A stretch of DNA of 64,000 nt from Devosia sp. Leaf420 (GCF_001425445.1 NZ_LMQU01000011.1:372326-436325), one strand, 5' to 3'; shown: positions 1 to 8,770, numbered from the stretch's first letter. Notes: a model not told the origin generated them from the letters alone. Numbers and translations: made by a program.

Positions 1-841
1 CTTCCGGCGACGAGCCGAACACCACGCCAGCCTTGCCGGTGTAGAATTTGTCTTCCTTCACGTCGAACGTGTTGGTCACATATTCCTTGTCGAACAGGCC
101 TTTTTCCGCGAGCCGCGCATAGAATTCGATCTTTGCCTTTTCGGCATCGGTAACGCGCGAATTGACCCAAGCGCCATCCGCGGTCTTCATCCAGGTGCCG
201 GTCACGCCGAACGCCTGGTTGAAGATGGAATCGAGTTCGTTGGTATTGCCGAACCCGGTCAGGCCCAGCGTATTACCCTTCGTGCCGTCGCCATCGAGAT
301 CGGCATCATGGATCGCCTGGAACAGCGCTTCGTATTCCTCGACGGTCTTGGGCGGCTGCAGCCCAAGTTGGTCGAGCCAATCCTTGCGCATCACCGGCTG
401 TGGCGCGCGCGGCGGATAGATGTAGAGAAGGTAGGGATAGTTGGCGAGGCGCTCGACATTGTGGGGCCAGAGCGCCGCCTTGATATGCTCGGATTTTTCG
501 ATCCACGGATTGAGATCCTCGAGGATCCCCTGCTCGGCCATCTTCTGGTCGCCACCCTGGAAATAGATGATATCAGGGATATCGCCCGAGAGCAGCATCA
601 CGCCGAGCGCATCGACATAGGCCGAAGTGCCGCCCGGCAGGTCGACCGTCTGAATATCGATATCGTGCCCCTGCGCCTTGAGCGCGGCCTCGATTTCCTC
701 GATTTCCTTGACGTCATCGGGATTGGTGGTCAGCAGGTCCTTACTCACCAGCCGGATCGTCGTCTGTGCCATGGCCGGCACAACCGCCGAACCCAGAACG
801 GCCATCGCCGTCGTCGCTAAAAGCAGTTTCTTCAGTGTCAT
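1..841 (-). CDS. Extracellular sugar-binding protein of an LplB/LplC-type ABC importer (3' end outside window)
   Basis: Periplasmic family 1 solute-binding protein, which captures a sugar or oligosaccharide and delivers it to the two permeases encoded just upstream. The gene enters from the window edge, so about 280 N-terminal residues are visible and the C-terminus is missing. It starts MTLKKLLLATTAMAVLGSAV and has a clear signal peptide ending near AMA-Q. The ATG follows a good GGAGGAG ribosome site. The visible part has the LipO/YtcQ-like look: a mature start TTIRLVSKD, a segment ending DIIYFQGGDQ, and the Ca-site-like stretch DADLDGDGTKGNTLGLTG. The order regulator, permease, permease, binding protein is common in pectin, alginate or other uronide uptake loci. 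The substrate is inferred only from neighbours. Confidence 0.9.
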   Translation of the reverse strand, partial: MTLKKLLLATTAMAVLGSAVVPAMAQTTIRLVSKDLLTTNPDDVKEIEEIEAALKAQGHDIDIQTVDLPGGTSAYVDALGVMLLSGDIPDIIYFQGGDQKMAEQGILEDLNPWIEKSEHIKAALWPHNVERLANYPYLLYIYPPRAPQPVMRKDWLDQLGLQPPKTVEEYEALFQAIHDADLDGDGTKGNTLGLTGFGNTNELDSIFNQAFGVTGTWMKTADGAWVNSRVTDAEKAKIEFYARLAEKGLFDKEYVTNTFDVKEDKFYTGKAGVVFGSSPE

Positions 842-922
842 TGCACTACTCCTCCGTTGTTTTTAGTCGTCACCGCTTGCGCGGAATTCTTTGGTTCTGG
901 CTCGTTACCAGGCACGCCCTTC

Positions 923-945
923 ACCTCTCCCTCTGGGGGAGAGGT
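923..945. repeat. Inverted repeat ACCTCTCCC/GGGGAGAGGT
   Basis: Nine-base arms surround a four-base loop. The surrounding sequence (gagaggt, then gaagcggcgggtgaggggg) resembles the intergenic palindromes that recur in Hyphomicrobiales genomes. That resemblance is from memory and has not been searched. Confidence 0.6.
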
Positions 946-995
946 CGACGCGAAGCGGCGGGTGAGGGGGCCTTGCTCCTCGCAGTTCCCATCCA

Positions 996-1034
996 CCCTC
1001 CCTTCCTCCCCCTTGATGGGGGAGGAAGGGAGGG
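996..1034. repeat. Perfect 17-bp inverted repeat with 5-nt loop
   Basis: The arms CCCTCCCTTCCTCCCCC and GGGGGAGGAAGGGAGGG flank TTGAT. There is no T-run on either side, so this is not a classical terminator. It could still stall polymerase or protect mRNA ends between permease and binding-protein genes. Confidence 0.75.
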
Positions 1035-1066
1035 GGTGAAGCCACAAACACCGAGTCCAAAACCTG

Positions 1067-1972
1067 TCATCCCTTCAGCGCCCCCGACATCGTCCCCTTG
1101 GTGAAAAACTTGAGGATCAGCGGATAGATCGCGAGGATCGGCAGGATGGTGATGAAGATCATCCCGGCCTTGAGCGCGCGGATGTTGATCTGGGCGATAC
1201 CGATATTGTTGTTGGCATTGTTCGCCCCGACGATGGCGATCTTGTCGCCCTCGATCACGAACTGACGGAGCACCACCTGCAGCGGCCATTTGCTCTGGTC
1301 GTTGAGATAGATCATCGAGCGGAAAAACTCGTTCCAATGGAGGACGAGATAGAAGAGCGCGATTGTTGCCAGCGCGGGCTTGGCCAGGGGCAGCACGACC
1401 ATGAAGAAGGTCTGGAACGGATTGGCGCCATCGAGCTCGGCCGCTTCGAGCAGTTCCTTGGGGATCTCTTCAAAGAAGCGGATGAGGATGATCAGGTACC
1501 AGGCGCTGATCGCCTTATACATGATCACCGACCAGGGCGTGTTAAGCAGGCCCAGCCGCTTCATCAAGAAATAGTCGGGAATGATGCCCGGCTCGAACAC
1601 GATGGTGACGAGGACGAGGATAAAGATCAGCCTCCGCCCCGGCAGCCCAGGCCGCGACATGCCCCAGGCCATCAGCGCCGTGCCCATGACGCCGATGCAA
1701 ACGCTCGTCGCCGTCATCCAGATCGAGTTGAAGAGGCCACGCTGCACATTGGGATGCTGCAACAGGAGGGTCCAGACATCGGTCGAAAACCCGTCTGGGA
1801 CGATCGAGAGGCCCGAAAAACCCGCGACCTTGCTCGGATCGGTAAAGGACAGGGCAAGCAGGTTCAGCAATGGCTGCAGAGTAAAGACGACGAGCAGCAG
1901 CAGCGTCGAAACGATGAGCACATATTCGACCCGCTCGAGCGGGGTACGGCGCGATTGACCGAACATCACCAC
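1067..1972 (-). CDS. Carbohydrate ABC transporter permease (LplC/YtcP type)
   Basis: Inner-membrane permease subunit of a CUT1-type sugar importer, 301 residues, with about six hydrophobic segments. The cytoplasmic EAA loop that contacts the ATPase is visible as ELLEAAELDGANPFQTF about two thirds of the way through. The long loop near the N-terminus (LSFTDPSKVAGFSGLSIVPD) is typical of the LplC/YtcP branch. Its start overlaps the end of the preceding permease gene by seven bases, so the two are translationally coupled. No ATPase gene lies next to this system inside the window; it may be beyond the edge, or a shared UgpC-like ATPase may serve it. Confidence 0.93.
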   Translation of the reverse strand: MVMFGQSRRTPLERVEYVLIVSTLLLLVVFTLQPLLNLLALSFTDPSKVAGFSGLSIVPDGFSTDVWTLLLQHPNVQRGLFNSIWMTATSVCIGVMGTALMAWGMSRPGLPGRRLIFILVLVTIVFEPGIIPDYFLMKRLGLLNTPWSVIMYKAISAWYLIILIRFFEEIPKELLEAAELDGANPFQTFFMVVLPLAKPALATIALFYLVLHWNEFFRSMIYLNDQSKWPLQVVLRQFVIEGDKIAIVGANNANNNIGIAQINIRALKAGMIFITILPILAIYPLILKFFTKGTMSGALKG

Positions 1973-2979
1973 ACTCCCTTGCCGGTCAGCCGCTTGCTGA
2001 CGAGATGAGAGGTGACGACGAGGACCATGCCGATCACCGCCTTGAAGAGACCCGCCGCCGTCGCCAGCGCATATTCACCCGTCGAAAGCCCCAGTCGGTA
2101 GACATAGGTGTCGAGGATATCGATGGTCGAAGCGTTCACGTCGTTCTGGAAGTTGATGATCTGGTTGAGATCAGCGCTGAGGAACATGCCCATGTTGAGA
2201 ATGAACAGCGTAGCAATGGTCGGCACGATGCCCGGAATGGTGACGTGCCGGATTTTCTGCCAGCGATTGGCCCCATCCATCTCCGCCGCCTCATAAAGCT
2301 GCGGATCGATCGCAAAGATCGCAGCAAGATAGAGAAGGCTGTCCCAGCCGGCCGAGCGCCAGATTTCCGAAATCACCAAGACCCAGCGGATCGTGCCGGT
2401 ATTGGTCAGGTAGTTCGTCGTGCCGAACCCCATGGATTGCTGGATCTGATTGACGGCGCCATCGGTCGGCGACAAGAGCGCGATGAAGACCCCCGCGATC
2501 ACCACCCAGCTCAAAAAGTGCGGCAGATAGATCGCCGACTGGATCACGCCCCGCAATTTGCCATTGCGAATTTCATTGAGCAGCAGCGCCACGATGATTG
2601 GCACCGGGAAGACCAAGAGGATCTTCATGCCCGAAATGATCAGCGTATTGGCAAGCACAGAATAGAAAATCGGCGAAGAAAAAAGCTGCTGAAAGTTTTT
2701 GAGGCCGACCCAGATATTGGGCGGAATGATGCGGACCTGTTCGAAGGCCATCTTGGCCTCCCAGATCGGCACATAGTGCCAGATGAAGAAGAACAGCAGC
2801 CCCGGCGCCATCATTGCGTAATAGGGCCACCACTGACGCAGGCCAGCGCGGAAATTGCCGCTCGATGTTACCGGAATGGCACCCGATCCACCGCCAATTC
2901 CACCGACTACTGCGCCTAAAGCGGGAACGTTCCCATTTGAAAGTACAGCCGAGATCTTCTGCCCATCCTTGGCAACCAT
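1966..2979 (-). CDS. Carbohydrate ABC transporter permease (LplB type)
   Basis: Partner permease of the LplC-type subunit, 337 residues from the chosen start MVAKDGQK. That ATG has a strong GGAGGAA ribosome site and lies two bases after the LacI gene stop. A frame extension upstream would run back into the regulator gene and is rejected. An N-terminal Gly/Ser-rich tail of about 45 residues precedes the first membrane helix (YYAMMAPGLLFFFIWHYVP). The EAA loop reads EAAEMDGANRWQKI. The 5' end of the coding sequence carries a perfect palindrome that resembles the operator upstream of the LacI gene. Confidence 0.93.
   Translation of the reverse strand: MVAKDGQKISAVLSNGNVPALGAVVGGIGGGSGAIPVTSSGNFRAGLRQWWPYYAMMAPGLLFFFIWHYVPIWEAKMAFEQVRIIPPNIWVGLKNFQQLFSSPIFYSVLANTLIISGMKILLVFPVPIIVALLLNEIRNGKLRGVIQSAIYLPHFLSWVVIAGVFIALLSPTDGAVNQIQQSMGFGTTNYLTNTGTIRWVLVISEIWRSAGWDSLLYLAAIFAIDPQLYEAAEMDGANRWQKIRHVTIPGIVPTIATLFILNMGMFLSADLNQIINFQNDVNASTIDILDTYVYRLGLSTGEYALATAAGLFKAVIGMVLVVTSHLVSKRLTGKGVW
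2923..2934. promoter_or_regulatory. Perfect palindrome GGGAACGTTCCC, candidate intragenic LacI operator
   Basis: A 12-bp perfect palindrome lies inside codons 16-19 of the LplB-type permease. It differs by one base from the site over the lacI promoter (GGGAACGTTACC). AACGTT-centred palindromes are the usual targets of LacI/GalR proteins. Two sites 1.15 kb apart would allow looping or a roadblock, which is inference. Confidence 0.5.
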
Positions 2980-2981
2980 GA

Positions 2982-4049
2982 TCAGTTCCTCCCTGCCCCT
3001 GCTACGCGCCGGGGCGTCGTGACCGACAGATCGGCGAGTGAGCCTCGCTCTATCAATCGGCACGGCATGTAGATGCGCCGGTGTTCCGGCTTGTGTTCTA
3101 TCTCGTCGAAAAGGCCTTCTACCGCCCGCTCGCCGATATCGCGCCCGGGCTTGGCAACCGTCGTCAGCCCAGGCCAGGCAAACTCGCCCGAGGGAATGCC
3201 GTCAAAGCCAAGGATGGAAACGTCGCGCGGGCAATCAAGCCCGGCGTCACGCACCGCCATCATGGCGCCGAGCGCCATCATGTCATTGGCCGCAAAAACC
3301 GCCAGATGCCCGACGCGCGGTTGCGCTAAAAGGCGCTTCATCGCCTCGCGCCCACCTTCGACCGTATATTCCCCGTCCTCGATTGCGAGCACGCCCGGAT
3401 CGAGATCGCGCTCAACGAAATGCTCATGCACGGCCCGCAAAAACCGCGCCCGCGCCAGGCGCGACTTCGGCCCGAGGATCAGCGCCGGCGCCTTGTGTCC
3501 CTTGGAAACCAGGTGATCGAGACCGAGCCGCACGGCTTGGGTAATATCCGAACCGACGCTCGAGACATCGGGATAGCGCTCGGCACTCGACCCGATGAAA
3601 ACGCAAGGCATGCCGAAGCGGTCGAGATCATCGAAGCTGTCCGAGACCGGATTGACGATGGCCCCATCGACCCGCGCCCGGCGCAGCGTCTGCAAATGCG
3701 TCGCCTCAGCCTTGGGGTCCCAGTCGGATGAAAAAACCAGGAGCGAAGCCCCTGCCCGCGCCGCACGATCCTGCGCGCCGCGCGCCACATCGGCCCAGAA
3801 TGGATTGGCGATATCGGGGATCACGAGCCCCAGCATCCCACTCCGCCCCGACCGCATGCCGACCGCCAGATGATTGCGCTCATAGCCCACAGCCGCCGCC
3901 GCCTTGACCACCCGCTCCCGCGTTTCCTCGGTGATATTGGACGAACCCGCCAGCGCCCGCGCCGCAGTGCTCTTAGACACCCCAGCCCGCTCGGCAACAT
4001 CAACAATGGTCGGCCGACGCGTCCGGCTCGCTCCCATACCCATCCCCAC
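2982..4049 (-). CDS. LacI/GalR-family transcriptional regulator
   Basis: DNA-binding regulator, 355 residues. The N-terminal helix-turn-helix reads TIVDVAERAGVSKSTAARALAG, here about residues 14-35. A periplasmic-binding-protein-like effector domain follows (GLVIPDIANPFWADV, then GAIVNPVSDSFDD and ILGFDGIPSGEFAWPGLTTV). It is the first gene of the minus-strand operon with the two LplB/LplC permeases, so it probably senses the imported sugar. Three in-frame ATGs (MGMGMG) make the exact start uncertain. A TTGACA -35 and an AACGTT operator lie just upstream and suggest autoregulation. Confidence 0.95.
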   Translation of the reverse strand: MGMGMGASRTRRPTIVDVAERAGVSKSTAARALAGSSNITEETRERVVKAAAAVGYERNHLAVGMRSGRSGMLGLVIPDIANPFWADVARGAQDRAARAGASLLVFSSDWDPKAEATHLQTLRRARVDGAIVNPVSDSFDDLDRFGMPCVFIGSSAERYPDVSSVGSDITQAVRLGLDHLVSKGHKAPALILGPKSRLARARFLRAVHEHFVERDLDPGVLAIEDGEYTVEGGREAMKRLLAQPRVGHLAVFAANDMMALGAMMAVRDAGLDCPRDVSILGFDGIPSGEFAWPGLTTVAKPGRDIGERAVEGLFDEIEHKPEHRRIYMPCRLIERGSLADLSVTTPRRVAGAGRN

Positions 4050-4077
4050 ACGAGCCGTAATCGGCCTCTTACGCTAT

Positions 4078-4111
4078 GGGAACGTTACCGCCGCAAGGCT
4101 ACCATTGTCAA
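4078..4111 (-). promoter_or_regulatory. lacI promoter with overlapping AACGTT operator
   Basis: On the minus strand TTGACA (4106-4111) is followed after 17 bases by GTAACG as a weak -10. The near-palindrome GGTAACGTTCCC (4078-4089) covers this -10. Bound repressor would block the promoter. It shares GGGAACGTT with the perfect palindrome in the downstream permease gene. Confidence 0.55.
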
Positions 4112-4138
4112 TCGCCCCCAAAAAACGTTGAATCTTGT

Positions 4139-4975
4139 TCAGCCCTCTTCAACGTGGCCATGATGCCAGCCCAAGACACGTTCGGCCTTCTGCGAATTGA
4201 AAAAACTCTGGCGGCCATCCCATACGCCCTTGATCGCGACGTCAGGCATGAATTCTTCCGCGAGCGATCGGCTCGGCACGTCAGAAATCGTATCAGGCGC
4301 GACGATGTAGAAAACCTCGTGGCCTTCAAACTTGGCTTCCAGCGCCAGAAGACACGCGTCGGCAGCGGCGTCGCGGCGCGTATAGGCCCAGAGGTGCCGG
4401 GCCTTTTCCGGGAACGGGTCATAGTAGCCCTTGGCCACGGAGCGATCTTCGCAGACGAAATGAAAGCGCAGGCTGGCAATGGTCATGCCGGGATAGCGGC
4501 GCACGAAGGCGTCGGCCTGCTGCTCGCAGATCCATTTCGAGAGGCTATAGGGGTCCTCGCTGTAATTGGGATGATCTTCGTCGATCGGGAAATAATCGTA
4601 GTGCGGGGCCTTGCTGAAAGCATGACCGATGGCATTGACGCTCGATGCCTGGCAGACGCGCAGGATGTCGTTGTCTGCAGCCGCCTGCAGCACATTGTAG
4701 CTGCCGACGACATTGTTGTTGTGGACGATATGATCGGGATGCCGGCCGGGCGAGGGAATGGCGGCCATGTGGATCACGGCATCGCAGCCCGCAAAGGCTT
4801 GGAGCAACGTTTCATAGTCCCCCATGTCGGCGAGGACGAACCGGCGCTGTGCATTGGCGGCGACGTCGGGATGCTCGACACGGTCGATGCCGACGACGCT
4901 ATGGCCGCGCTCTTCGGCAAGGGCGACGATGGCGCGGCCTATGCCCCCGCTGGCCCCAGTGATGGCAATCTTCAT
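4139..4975 (-). CDS. NAD(P)-dependent epimerase/dehydratase-family sugar oxidoreductase
   Basis: Extended short-chain dehydrogenase, 278 residues. It begins with the Rossmann motif TGASGGIG, followed by a conserved ADMGDYE segment. SSVNAIG and a YSLSK active site around residues 140-147 provide the Ser/Tyr/Lys triad. It overlaps the preceding UxuA-like gene by four bases (ATGA). Next to a lactonase and sugar-acid dehydratases, an oxidation of a sugar or uronate C1 (uronate-dehydrogenase-like) or a uronate/aldonate redox step is plausible. The exact substrate cannot be read from the sequence, and nucleotide-sugar epimerase activity is less likely in this setting. Confidence 0.85.
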   Translation of the reverse strand: MKIAITGASGGIGRAIVALAEERGHSVVGIDRVEHPDVAANAQRRFVLADMGDYETLLQAFAGCDAVIHMAAIPSPGRHPDHIVHNNNVVGSYNVLQAAADNDILRVCQASSVNAIGHAFSKAPHYDYFPIDEDHPNYSEDPYSLSKWICEQQADAFVRRYPGMTIASLRFHFVCEDRSVAKGYYDPFPEKARHLWAYTRRDAAADACLLALEAKFEGHEVFYIVAPDTISDVPSRSLAEEFMPDVAIKGVWDGRQSFFNSQKAERVLGWHHGHVEEG

Positions 4976-5946
4976 GATAGCTGGCTTTCTGCATAGACAG
5001 CCTCGTGGAGGCCGCGGATGTAACCGATGGCGTAGAGGCGACCGAAGGCGGAATAGCCGGCATTGTCATTGCTATCGCCTTCGACCGTCGGCACGTGATC
5101 AGGGCGCAAGACGCCGTCGAATCCGATGTCGCGATAGGCCTTCATGCAGGCGAGCATGTCGGTCTTGCCGGCATCGTGCCAGGTTTCTTCGAATTGCGTC
5201 GGCACGCCCCTGACATCGCGGAAATGGACGAAGGAAATCGTCTTGCCGAATTTTCGGATGACCGAAGGTAGGTCGTCGGTCATGAGGGTAAAATTGCCCT
5301 GACACAGCGTGATCGTGTTCATCGGGCTTCGCGCTATTTCAACGAGCCGCTGGTAGTTGTCGACCGTGCGCATGATACGACTGACGCCGCGAATGGGCGT
5401 GATCGGCGGATCATCGGGATGCATGGAGAGTTTAACCCCTGCTCGCTCTGCGACGGGCAGCACGCGCTTGAGAAAATATTCAAGGTTGGTCCAGAGCTCT
5501 TCTTCGCTGATCGGAGGATTACTGGTCAGGTTTTCCGGGACGTCAGCGGCATTGAAGCTTGTGACGACTGAGCCGCCCCGCGAGGGCGTCGCCATATTGG
5601 TGCGCACCCAGTTGAAATCGGTCATCCACTCATAGCACCAGACGGGGATGCCGAGCTTGCCCATGCTTTCAAGAAGTGTGCAGACGACATCGATCTCCTC
5701 GTCCCGCCCATCCAGCCCGCGCTTGGCCTTGTTGAGCGGCGGACGCGCTTCGATGACGCGAAGCTCGAAACCTGCGTCTTCGTAGGTCTGCTTCATGCGC
5801 GTCAGCGGCGCGAGGTCACCCAGGCGTTCGCCGGGTTTGAGGCTGTCGAACGGCAAGCCGCCCACGGCAAGATTAACCCCCGCCTGCAGCGCAAGCTTCC
5901 AGACCGGCGAGGGCGTAGGGCTGATGAATTCAGCGATTTCAAGCAT
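4972..5946 (-). CDS. Mannonate dehydratase-like (UxuA-type) TIM-barrel protein
   Basis: Xylose-isomerase-like TIM barrel related to UxuA, which dehydrates D-mannonate to 2-keto-3-deoxygluconate. The family hallmark MHPDDPP is present, with candidate metal ligands in LCQGNF and FVHFRDVRG, and a C-terminal RPDHVP. Canonical UxuA is about 390 residues and ends that motif DHG; this protein has 324 residues and DHV, so it belongs to a divergent subfamily. The start MLEIAEF is preferred: an upstream in-frame extension would overlap the ATPase gene. It is translationally coupled to the SDR gene. A second, longer homologue lies at 16519-17568. Confidence 0.85.
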   Translation of the reverse strand: MLEIAEFISPTPSPVWKLALQAGVNLAVGGLPFDSLKPGERLGDLAPLTRMKQTYEDAGFELRVIEARPPLNKAKRGLDGRDEEIDVVCTLLESMGKLGIPVWCYEWMTDFNWVRTNMATPSRGGSVVTSFNAADVPENLTSNPPISEEELWTNLEYFLKRVLPVAERAGVKLSMHPDDPPITPIRGVSRIMRTVDNYQRLVEIARSPMNTITLCQGNFTLMTDDLPSVIRKFGKTISFVHFRDVRGVPTQFEETWHDAGKTDMLACMKAYRDIGFDGVLRPDHVPTVEGDSNDNAGYSAFGRLYAIGYIRGLHEAVYAESQLS

Positions 5947-5981
5947 CTGGCAAAACTTCGGATGAGGTGATGAAACGCAGG

Positions 5982-6818
5982 CTAGACCGTCTCGCGCGGC
6001 TTGAGCGGCTCGCCCCAATTCTTGTTGAGATCGGGCCAGGGGATAGAGTCGACGAGGAGGCGCGTGTAGCTGTGCTGCGGGTTGCGAATGACGCTCTCGA
6101 CATCGCCCTTTTCCACCACATCGCCCTTGTAGAGCACGACGATATCGTCAGCGACGTGATAGGCCGTGGTCAGGTCGTGGGTGATGTAGATGATCGATAC
6201 GCCGTGATCGCGATGAAGATTACGCAGCGATTCCAGGATATTGGCGCGGAGCGAAGCATCCACCATCGAGACGGGTTCGTCCGCGATCAAGAGGCGCGGT
6301 TTCAGCAACAGCGCCCGGGCGACATTGATGCGCTGGCGCTGGCCGCCCGAGAGTTGATGCGGGAAGCGGCCAAGCACGTCTTCCGGACGCAGCCCTACCG
6401 CCGTTAGTGCCTCTTCCATCCGCCTCACGCCGTCGGCCTTGGACTTGGCGAGCTTGAACTGGCGGATCGGCACGGTGAGCAGGTGGTCGACGGTGTAGAA
6501 GGGATTGAACACAGCAAACGGATCCTGAAATACCGCCTGCACCTCGCGACGATAGGCCATCCGCTCCTTGCCGACGAGCCCGGCAATGTTCTTGCCCCGA
6601 TAAAGGATTTCGCCTGTCGTCGCAGTGATAAAGCCCAGCAGCAGCATGGCGAGCGTCGTCTTGCCCGAGCCGGATTCCCCGGCCACCGTCAGAATGGTGG
6701 GCTCATCCTCCTTGAGCGTCAGGGAAAATTCCTTGAGCGCAACCGTCGCTTTCGAACTGAGAAGACCCCGCTGGTAGACTTTTGAGACCTTGCGGATTTC
6801 GAGCAGGTTTTCACCCAT
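5982..6818 (-). CDS. Dpp/Opp-type ABC transporter ATP-binding protein (second ATPase)
   Basis: Cytoplasmic ATPase of a peptide/nickel/oligosaccharide-class importer, 278 residues. It has Walker A GESGSGKT, Q-loop FQDPFAVFNP, signature LSGGQRQRI, Walker B LLIADEP and an H-loop ITHD. The chosen start MGENLLEIRK overlaps the first ATPase gene by eight bases. A much longer upstream frame is only the shadow of that gene. The C-terminal oligo_HPY extension common in this class is missing. It is the last transporter gene before the UxuA-like gene, which ties the importer to sugar-acid metabolism. Confidence 0.92.
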   Translation of the reverse strand: MGENLLEIRKVSKVYQRGLLSSKATVALKEFSLTLKEDEPTILTVAGESGSGKTTLAMLLLGFITATTGEILYRGKNIAGLVGKERMAYRREVQAVFQDPFAVFNPFYTVDHLLTVPIRQFKLAKSKADGVRRMEEALTAVGLRPEDVLGRFPHQLSGGQRQRINVARALLLKPRLLIADEPVSMVDASLRANILESLRNLHRDHGVSIIYITHDLTTAYHVADDIVVLYKGDVVEKGDVESVIRNPQHSYTRLLVDSIPWPDLNKNWGEPLKPRETV

Positions 6819-7848
6819 GGCGATGACCGTCCTCGTTATAGAGATGGCAGGCGACCATGCGGCCACCGGGCAAGGTGACTGGCTCCGGCCGGACAGAACG
6901 TTGCAGTTCCTCGTGCCCATGCGGGCAGCGTGGATGGAAGGCGCAGCCGCTCGGCAGGCGCAGCAGCGAGGGCGCAAGCCCTGGAATGCCGCGGAACACG
7001 CCCTTGGTATCGAGATTGGGCAGCGAGGAAATGAGCGCCTGCGAATAGGGATGTTTGGGATCGGTGAACATTTCGCGCACGCTCGACATCTCGACGAGCC
7101 GCCCAGCATACATGACGGCAACCTGATCCACCGCCTGCGCCATCAGACCCATGTCGTGGCCAATAAGGATGACGGCGGCGTTGATCTCGGCCTGCACGCG
7201 GTTGATGGTTTCCATCACCTGCCGCTGCGTCACCACATCGAGCGCGCTCGTCGGCTCGTCGGCGATGATGACGCTTGGGCGGAGAAGTATGCCGATGGCG
7301 ATGCAGACGCGCTGTTTCATGCCGCCCGACAATTCATGTGCGTACATGCGGAAGACGCCGGGATCGAGATCGACCGACCGCAGGGCGGCAGTGCAGCGAT
7401 CCTCAATGGCCGAACCGCGCTCGCCGCGGACGTGCGAGCGGACCGCGTCGATCATCTGCGCCCCGATCCGCATGACCGGATTAAGCGAATTCATTGCGCC
7501 TTGCGGAATATAGGCGATCTTATCGAGCCGGGCGGCGCGCATGCCTTCGTCGGTGAGGCTCATGAGGTCGGTATCGCCGACAATGACCTGGCCGCCTTCG
7601 ATGCGGCCGGGCGGCTTGATCATGCGCATCATGGCGAGAGCCAGGGTGCTTTTGCCCGATCCTGACTCGCCCACCATGCCGAGTTTTTGTCCGGCCTTGA
7701 GGCTGAAACTAACGGCGTCGAGTGCCTTGGCGCGGCCGAGATCGGTATAATAGGTGACTTCGAGATTATTGACGCGCAGCACGGGTTGGCTGGCGGATGG
7801 TGCGGCCGATTTAGCGCTCGCTGCGGAATTCATGACCAGAGAAACCAT
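6811..7848 (-). CDS. Dpp/Opp-type ABC transporter ATP-binding protein (first ATPase)
   Basis: ATPase of 345 residues with Walker A GESGSGKST, signature LSGGMKQRV, Walker B IIADEPTSALD and H-loop IGHD. The C-terminal oligo_HPY region has the expected cysteines (CAFHPRCPHG and VACHLYN). The ATG at the upstream end follows GGAATAG and is four bases after the permease stop; a second ATG five codons later is possible. Together with the following ATPase it would form the heterodimer that drives the DppB/DppC-like permeases. Confidence 0.93.
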   Translation of the reverse strand: MVSLVMNSAASAKSAAPSASQPVLRVNNLEVTYYTDLGRAKALDAVSFSLKAGQKLGMVGESGSGKSTLALAMMRMIKPPGRIEGGQVIVGDTDLMSLTDEGMRAARLDKIAYIPQGAMNSLNPVMRIGAQMIDAVRSHVRGERGSAIEDRCTAALRSVDLDPGVFRMYAHELSGGMKQRVCIAIGILLRPSVIIADEPTSALDVVTQRQVMETINRVQAEINAAVILIGHDMGLMAQAVDQVAVMYAGRLVEMSSVREMFTDPKHPYSQALISSLPNLDTKGVFRGIPGLAPSLLRLPSGCAFHPRCPHGHEELQRSVRPEPVTLPGGRMVACHLYNEDGHRHG

Positions 7849-7852
7849 GGGA

Positions 7853-8770
7853 CTATTCCGTTCTTCTGACGCGCGGATTGGCGAGCTCGTCGAGGCCCAT
7901 ATTCACCAGCGCCAGGGCGCCGAGGATCAGGATCATCGCGAAGGCCGGTTCGAGCGGCCACCACCACCAGCCATTGAAGAAAGCGCCCTGGCTCTGGGCG
8001 GCCCAGATGATGTTGCCAAGGAGCGGTTCGCGCAGTGGGCCAAGACCCAGGACGGCGAGATAGAAAGATGCAAACACAGCGCCGAACACCTGTCCCACAA
8101 ACGCGGCTGCGATGAACGGCAGGAGATTGGGCAGGATTTCCTTGAAGATGATGCCCATGTCGGAGACGCCGGAGAGCTTGGCGACGGCGACGAACTGGCG
8201 CTCCTTCAAGGTGAGGACTTGGGCGCGGATGACGAGCGTCGGACCCATCCAGGCCAGCATGGCGACGATCATGGCCATGGTGACGATGGTGACGTCGCGC
8301 TTATCGAGCGACCCGGCGACGACAACCTGGATCAGGAGGACGGGGATCGGCGTCAGGATCTGACAGATGGTGCGGATGACGCCATCCACCCAACCGCCGA
8401 AATAGGCGGCGAGAAAGCCCAGAACCACCCCGAGCGCGGTGCCGATGCCACCTGCAAGAAGCCCGATAAACGCGGTCTGCCACATGCCGACGACCATGGC
8501 CGCAAGCAGATCGCGGCCGAAAAAATCCGTACCGAAGGGATATTTGAGGCTCGGCGACTGCTTGAGCGCCGCCGAGAGCGGATAGGCTTTCTTGGGGTCG
8601 ATGACCAGAAGGCCAATAATGGTGAAGAGCGCGAGCGCGAGAAGGATGCCGAGGCCGATCGCCAGACCCTTGTTGCGGCGGAAATAGCGCAGGGTGAGCG
8701 TCAGGCGCGAGGGCTGGACGATGGCGACATTGGGTGCCGCAGGATTGGTGGAGGCGGAGGTCAGGGTCAT
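7853..8770 (-). CDS. Dpp/Opp-type ABC transporter permease (DppC-like)
   Basis: Inner-membrane permease, 305 residues. After a short cytoplasmic tail the first helix (LAIGLGILLALALFTIIGLL) leads to the periplasmic region with FGTDFFGRDLLAAMV, a hallmark of OppC/DppC proteins (GTDxxGRD). A cluster of helices follows, with the ATPase-contact loop around RQFVAVAKLSGVSDMGII. It sits between the DppB-like permease and the first ATPase with very short spacers, in the usual gene order. Confidence 0.93.
   Translation of the reverse strand: MTLTSASTNPAAPNVAIVQPSRLTLTLRYFRRNKGLAIGLGILLALALFTIIGLLVIDPKKAYPLSAALKQSPSLKYPFGTDFFGRDLLAAMVVGMWQTAFIGLLAGGIGTALGVVLGFLAAYFGGWVDGVIRTICQILTPIPVLLIQVVVAGSLDKRDVTIVTMAMIVAMLAWMGPTLVIRAQVLTLKERQFVAVAKLSGVSDMGIIFKEILPNLLPFIAAAFVGQVFGAVFASFYLAVLGLGPLREPLLGNIIWAAQSQGAFFNGWWWWPLEPAFAMILILGALALVNMGLDELANPRVRRTE

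Larger units (their letters stand above)
842..1066. other. Intergenic gap with two G+C-rich inverted repeats
   Basis: The spacer between the second permease gene and the binding-protein gene holds no credible gene. It contains two strong hairpins, listed separately, and the binding-protein ribosome site. The hairpins could lower or stabilise downstream mRNA, or could simply be intergenic repeat elements. Confidence 0.7.
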
